The notes under the pieces were generated by a model that saw only the letters and a program-made list of their open reading frames with translations, did no database searches and was not told the origin of the DNA. Positions 59,129 to 64,000 of a stretch of DNA of 64,000 nt are shown here, piece after piece (position 1 is the first letter of the stretch; each line of letters begins with the position of its first letter). Made by a program: the position numbers and the translations under genes. This DNA comes from Fistulifera solaris (Eukaryota > Bacillariophyta > Bacillariophyceae > Naviculales > Stauroneidaceae), in contig AP026125.1 in the NCBI GenBank assembly GCA_030295235.1, forward strand, positions 868,001 to 932,000, given 5' to 3'.

Positions 59129-60862
59129 CTAAGTCATTGTTCTATACATCGCCTGTGGTTCGTCTTGGTTCGAGTATCTATTATGATAAAGAGTACGTTG
59201 CCCAAGAGTCTCAGGCATAAAGGCAAACAGCAAGATCGGTATGAAAGAGATACATAGCGATCCAGTCAAACTGGCGACGTGACCGAACTTCTCAACGACC
59301 AGTTGGCCTAAAAAGTTCGAAAGCGTCGCACCAAGTCCAAAACAAGATGCCGTAAGGCCCACTGAAAATGAGAAGGCAATGTAAGAGCCAGAATTAACCA
59401 CCCGAAGAAGCATCAGGGTATTACTCACTCAATACATTGAAGCGGCCAGTACCAAATGTGATATCCGCAACCAAATATGGGTGAATCAATCCCGATAAAC
59501 CAGCACCTAATCCATCCAAGATCTGAGTTGAAAGTAAGTAAGAATCACCGGCATCTTTCCAGAATATTATGAGAGCACATCGAATTGGTAGTGAAAGCAG
59601 ACCGGCCATGAATAACGGCTTGCGACCTACTCCTCGCAGCGTTAACCGATCACCGACGTAAGTAGCGACAGCCATGATTAGTTGCGCCAATACGATCGCA
59701 CCCGCAATCAGCGGTATAGCACTTCGTCTCGGAGCACCGGTTTCATCATCACCACCCATCAGCTCTCCAAGAACAAGAAGGACGTTTGCGTTTGCGAAAC
59801 TAAGAAATAGGTGAGATGTGCGCTTTGTGACGAATCGAATACCAGAGGAACTTACTGAAAAAAGAAACCCGTAAGACAGAGCAATACGGATTTGATATCG
59901 GAAAAGACCACCCAATACGAGGCTGCCTGGGGTGTGCTTCCATTTCCTGCAACTTCTGTCGTTTCATCAGATTCGAGACGCTCAATATGGCCTTGCTCGT
60001 CGAGAGCTATCTTTCCAGCAAACCCTGCGATTCGTGTTTCCACACTATGTGAGCCAATGCAGAGGAATACAAGGATATCGGTACAAAAAACCCACCTCGT
60101 CCCATGTTTTGATCACCCACTGGAAGGAACTGAACGAAAAAGCAAGCCATCAATGCAGACGCCCCCACGACCAGAAAGCAGTACTTGATATCCGGATAGA
60201 ACGTGAAAGCGAAAATTCCAGCTAAGATGGCAGCAGCCACCGACCCGATATGACCAAAAGAAGATTTGAGGCCATCACGGCATCAAAGTGGTTCGGCCCG
60301 AACGTCGATAACGTTAAAGCAGCGAGACAAGGCCCGATGAACGAGGACGTTACTCCTTCAATGACTTTGGTTATGAAAATAAGCATATGATCATTGTTGC
60401 CTTTTCGGACAAACAGAATTGCGGAGGCAGAAGCAGCTGTGAATAGACTCGCTACTGACAAGAAAATACGGCGATCCAATGCCGTTTTGTCGACCCAGTC
60501 TCCCGCCCATGGCTGAATGATGAGAGCAGTGAAACCCATCAAACTCAGTGCGATTCCGACATTTGACTCGTTCCATCCTAGTCCTACCAAATAGATACCT
60601 TGAAAAATCTAGTTTGCAAAGAAGCACGTGTGCAAGGGAAGGAATCAGGGAACTTCATCAGATATTCCTCGATCACAAAATAAGCATATATTATACTCAC
60701 ATTAAGTCCATCACCTTATCAGTCGAACACCGAAAGATTTGTTTATCGTGAGTACCAAGTCGAATCCGAAAAGGTTAACGTACAAGTATTTGTCTGTTGC
60801 TACTCACCAAGCTCGCCCAGTGCGAAACTGACCACGAGGAATGCTATCTTAGGAGAAAGCAT
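59129..60862 (-). CDS. MFS transporter, copy 1 (six exons, 14-nt microexon)
   Basis: Twelve-helix major-facilitator protein, ~451 aa. Exons: 60862-60808, 60714-60701 (14 nt), 60608-60096, 60024-59856, 59799-59429, 59361-59129. Motif A appears as QPWAGDWVDKTALDRR between helices 2 and 3; FGPNHFDAVMASN, GVGRKPLF and FMPETLGQRT follow. Aligned by eye with copy 2 it is closely similar over the whole length. Substrate unknown. One base is missing in the A-run 60256-60259. The start may lie further up at ATG 60894 if a base is also missing in the A4 run between it and 60862, which would give MSTKSPLATLS…, better matching copy 2's N-terminus. Copy 1 and copy 2 are a tandem duplication in the same direction. 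Confidence 0.85.
60701..60714 (-). other. 14-nt microexon in MFS copy 1
   Basis: GTGATGGACTTAAT with an AG acceptor just before it and a GTGAGT donor just after. Together with the last G of exon 1 it encodes G-DGLN, which lies exactly where copy 2 has GELGDGLS-IFQGIYLVGLGW in one uninterrupted exon. Frame and protein similarity both require it. Confidence 0.8.
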
Positions 60863-61435
60863 ACTAAGGGTCGCCAGAGGGCTTTTGTCGACATTTTACG
60901 TGCCCCAGTCTTTAAACCCGAGTGAAATGAGGCCTGTTAATTGATGTTGTGGATTTCAGTGATCACAACAAGCGACAGGCGCCTTCATCGCAAGAGAAGA
61001 ATGAGTGTATTGTTTATCGAAAAATGGCGGCCGATTTTTTTGCAATTGGCGATCGTCTCGACAAGGCGTCTGTCCGGTACTCGGACTATCCGTCGTAGTG
61101 TAGTTGAATTGTACCGGTAAGGCGTACAGGGTTTTATCGGCTAAGAAAACTGAAGCTAGACTAAGGAATCTAGAGACAACAGCAAACAGGAAATGATGAG
61201 AATGTTATGAGGTGTCTTTAGTTTATATATTATGTAAGCTAGCAGCTCAAAACCTTGAGTATAAAGTCCGAAAAGGCTTCGCAGTGGCGCTCTTCTCAAG
61301 TGTTTCACCTCAATAAGGCCAGCATACTCCACTCCAGGTCAGCTCAATAATTGACAAACCAGATAAAGCTGCTCAAACCTCTGATTTGATCTGGAAAGCG
61401 AACGCTTGCAATAGGATTACCAGTGTTGATGAAAT
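60863..61435. other. Intergenic between the two MFS copies
   Basis: About 570 bp, presumed promoter of copy 1 and terminator of copy 2. No gene or repeat is recognised. A possible extension of copy 1's coding start reaches 60894. Confidence 0.5.
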
Positions 61436-62960
61436 TTAAGTAAAACATCGGTACGGAGCTTCGATTTCTTTTTCGGGGGGATGAATGAAATCATTCAATG
61501 GTGTCCGACCACCAAGGGTCTCCGGCATGAAAGAAAAGATTAGAAGAGGAACGAAAGAAATGACAAGTGAAGCAAGCAAACTAGCCTCGTATCCCATAAC
61601 TTGAGCAGACCATTGCCCCAACAGATTTGAAAGAGTAGCGCCCAAACCGAAAGTTGCGGCCGTAAATCCCACTTTACGAAGATTCGCATGTTAGTAAACA
61701 ATCGGGAGATTCATACAACAGACTTCTGAACACTTACTAACAAGATTGAATCGACCGGAGCCGAATGTAATATCCGCCACCAGGAAAGGATGAATGATAC
61801 AAATCAGTCCGAAACCAATACCATCTAGAATTTCTGTGGTGAGCAAGAAGAATGGACCCGCATCTTTGAGCCAAAGGATCAAAGCGCACCGTATTGGTAG
61901 GCTTAAAAGCCCTACCATGAACAAAGGCTTTCGCCCCACGCCTCGTTGGGTCAACACATCAGCAGCATATGTGGCACCGACCATAACACTTTGTGCAATG
62001 ACTACAGCCGAAGCAATCATTGGAATAGAAGTCCGTTTAGGCGCCCCACTTGATGTATCTCCGCCCATGAGTTCGCCCAGAACCAGCAATACGTTCGCGT
62101 TGGCAAAACTGAATAGCAAGTGAGTAAAATTCCGACTGACCTTTGTTCGGGGTAACATCCACACTTACTGAAAGAAGAAACCAGATAGACTAAGAAGCAC
62201 GGTACGCTTGTCCGAGAGCACATCCCGGTATTTTGCTGCCTCGTTAGTCCCATCGCTGCTTCTCGCCTTTTTGACTTCTTGCCATTCTTCTGGGTTCATA
62301 GTGTTCTCCAGATGATTGTCTGTGTCTAGCGCCACCTTTCCAGCGAACCCACGACCTAGCTCGTGATCGCCCTCGGGCAGAAATTGAATAAAGAAAAACG
62401 AAGCCAGGGCAGCGAAACATAACACCAAGAAGCAGTATTTGACATGAGGATAGACAAAGTAGGCTACAAAGCCCGCCACGATGGCCACAACAACAGCGCC
62501 AAGATGGGCAAAAAGTAAATTGGAAGCCATGATGCTATCGAAATGGTTGGGTCCGAAACAAGCCAGTGTCAAAGCCGCTAAACATGGTTCAAAGAAAGCG
62601 GCCGATATCCCATCGATCATCTTGGAAATGAAAACAAGCCAATGGTCCTTGTTTCCTGGAGGGACAAGCAAGACGGAGCACGCCGTCACTGCAGTGACAA
62701 GTGAAACGGCCACCAGAATAAGACGTCGATCAATTGTAGTCCGATCGAGCCAATCCCCCTGCCCATGGCTGTATTATCAAGCAGGTAAAGCTCATGAAAC
62801 CTAGCGCCACACCGACGCTCGATTCATGCCAGCCAAGGCCGACTAAATAAATTCCCTGGAATATACTGAGACCATCGCCTAGCTCACCCAAGCAGAAAGA
62901 TGTCAGGAAAAATGCGACCGTTACAGGGAGAACGCTGAGAGACTGATTCTGAAATGTCAT
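61436..62960 (-). CDS. MFS transporter, copy 2 (three exons)
   Basis: About 465 aa; exons 62960-62169, 62108-61738 and 61671-61436. It starts MTFQNQSLSVLPVTVAFFL and has GELGDGLSIFQGIYLVGLGW, motif A as QPWAGDWLDRTTIDRR, FGPNHFDSIMASNLL, a central acidic cytosolic loop (about residues 195-240), GVGRKPLF and FMPETLGGRT. Its two introns sit at the same codons and phases as the last two introns of copy 1 (CA|T and A|TG), proving common descent; copy 1 has three further introns in the first half. One extra base in the C-run 62755-62759 (+ strand). Substrate unknown: the motifs say only MFS. Confidence 0.87.
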
Positions 62961-63778
62961 TCTTCTCTATTGGCAATTTTTATAGCCTCTGCTGTGCTGA
63001 ACGCCCTGAAGCTTCTGAAGGACAATTCAAGGTGCTGATCCTTTATTCTTGTGTTGTGTTTAACTCTTGGTAAGCCGCAAAGGCCAGGAATAATGGCGAT
63101 ATGAGAGAAGCGATAGATTATGCAGAAACTTATGGTGAAAATGATGTGTGAAGAGATGCACGTGGGGACTTGGGAGTAGGCCAGCGATGGGCGGGCTTAA
63201 CCGTCATGCTATAAACGGACAAAATACAGTAGCACGAGCCAAAAGTCACATTACAAGAGTACACCAAAGCATTGTCCTTAGGTCTTCGTTGAAGCCCGCG
63301 AAAATGATCTGCAGTATCACAAGTTTCGAAGGCAATAGAATACATAATGATTCAAGTACCGGGTAAGGATCGTTATGATTCCAACGAACATCAACGACCA
63401 AAAACATAAGAAAGTCTCGGATGTAGCTAAGGTTACCAAGGTTAAATGCTATAAAGTTCTCTCGCTTTGCACGGAAGGCCAAGCCTATAACAAGTAGTCA
63501 TGAGACTATCACCAACGCAGCCGGCCAAGGATTCGAGCGCTTATGGTTTCATCAATGGACTTTCAAACGACAACTGACAAGTTCAAACACGGATTACAGC
63601 TCACCTATAAACAATGTAGTTTCTACGTCACGCTAGCTCCCACGCGTATATAATGTCTTTTGTGCAGATTAGATGTGATTGGAAAGGAACCGTAGACCTT
63701 GCGTTCAATCATGAAAGTAAAGTCTGAGATTTTCCAATGCCATGGACTATGCTAAGCCACGAGCCGAGATAAGATCGT
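62961..63778. other. Intergenic, no gene seen
   Basis: About 820 bp upstream of MFS copy 2. Open frames of up to ~78 codons exist on both strands but none has splice support, similarity or a favourable start. Confidence 0.5.
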
Positions 63779-63991
63779 TTACTTCTTTTTATCGGCTTTG
63801 CTTCGTTTCAGTACTTCCAAGAAGTCAATAAACTCACTGAAAATTGGATACCCGCAGAAGAAAACGAGCAACGACCACTGGATTGTTGCCGAAGTCGAGA
63901 GCTTAACATGTTTGCGTCCAAAGTAAGCAAGAAATGCGACCTCAAATAGGTGAGCGAGAGCGGTGAAATACAGGACATATCTCAGAGCCAT
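63779..63991 (-). CDS. Small membrane protein, TMEM254/DUF4499-like (may be partial)
   Basis: 70 codons from an ATG at 63991 to the stop at 63779, with only 9 bases left before the window edge, so an upstream exon may be missing. Two hydrophobic helices (YVLYFTALAHLFEVAFLAYF and IQWSLLVFFCGYPIFSEFI) flank a basic loop, and the tail ends KADKKK, a lysine pattern of ER-retained membrane proteins. The AHxxE…W…FFxGY spacing recalls TMEM254 (DUF4499), a family without known function. Assignment is tentative. Confidence 0.5.
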   Translation of the reverse strand: MALRYVLYFTALAHLFEVAFLAYFGRKHVKLSTSATIQWSLLVFFCGYPIFSEFIDFLEVLKRSKADKKK

Positions 63992-64000
63992 ACACAGCTG

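Overview
This is nuclear DNA of a diatom, most like the pennate diatom Phaeodactylum tricornutum. Three things point there. Genes are broken by short (about 56-96 bp) GT-AG introns. Several proteins begin with a signal peptide followed by an Ala-Phe cleavage site, which is the diatom plastid presequence (here on a DEAD-box helicase, an OGG1 glycosylase and a phytochelatin synthase). The window also holds a CoDi-like Ty1/copia element. Gene density is high in non-repetitive parts, with both strands used.

Layout. 0-3 kb: 3' end of the DNA polymerase delta small subunit (+), then a plastid-type DEAD-box helicase (-). 2.9-15 kb: one very large gene for Tra1/TRRAP, the pseudokinase scaffold of SAGA/NuA4 (+). 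15.2-17.6 kb: a fused polyamine enzyme, AdoMet decarboxylase plus aminopropyltransferase plus a C-terminal SET-like module (-). 18.3-21.1 kb: an SFT2-type Golgi transport protein and a TRAIP-like RING E3 (+). 21.5-23.2 kb: a ~217-bp satellite array abutting a 490-bp foldback/MITE element. 23.7-25.4 kb: a degenerate histidine-phosphatase-like gene (+) and a small three-exon gene (-). 25.6-27.4 kb: a second satellite (nine units, ~210-224 bp) with a palindromic core. 27.5-32.9 kb: a single-chain SbcD-SbcC (Mre11-Rad50-like) protein (+), overlapping tail to tail with OGG1 (-). 33.3-39.3 kb: LIN9/ALWAYS EARLY (+), a mitochondrial-carrier-family protein (-), a minisatellite, and a PHD-PWWP protein (+). 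39.4-44.9 kb: a full ABCA transporter (-). 46.7-50.1 kb: an NAD(P)-binding SDR (-) and phytochelatin synthase (+). 50.65-57.47 kb: a decayed copia retrotransposon (-) between 87/88-bp direct repeats. 58-64 kb: Mn-type superoxide dismutase (+), two tandem related MFS transporters (-) and a small membrane protein at the right edge (-).

Functional themes are genome upkeep and chromatin (POLD2, TRRAP, TRAIP, SbcDC, OGG1, LIN9, PHD-PWWP), transport, and stress or metal handling (phytochelatin synthase, SOD). I see no operon-like logic; neighbours are mostly convergent or divergent pairs.

A caution for any user: most conserved genes carry one or more single-base frameshifts, nearly all in short homopolymers and usually one base too few. 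In every such gene the exon sum becomes divisible by three once these are allowed for, and protein similarity runs straight through. I read them as base errors of an unpolished assembly rather than pseudogenes. Gene spans below run across them, and each site is listed.
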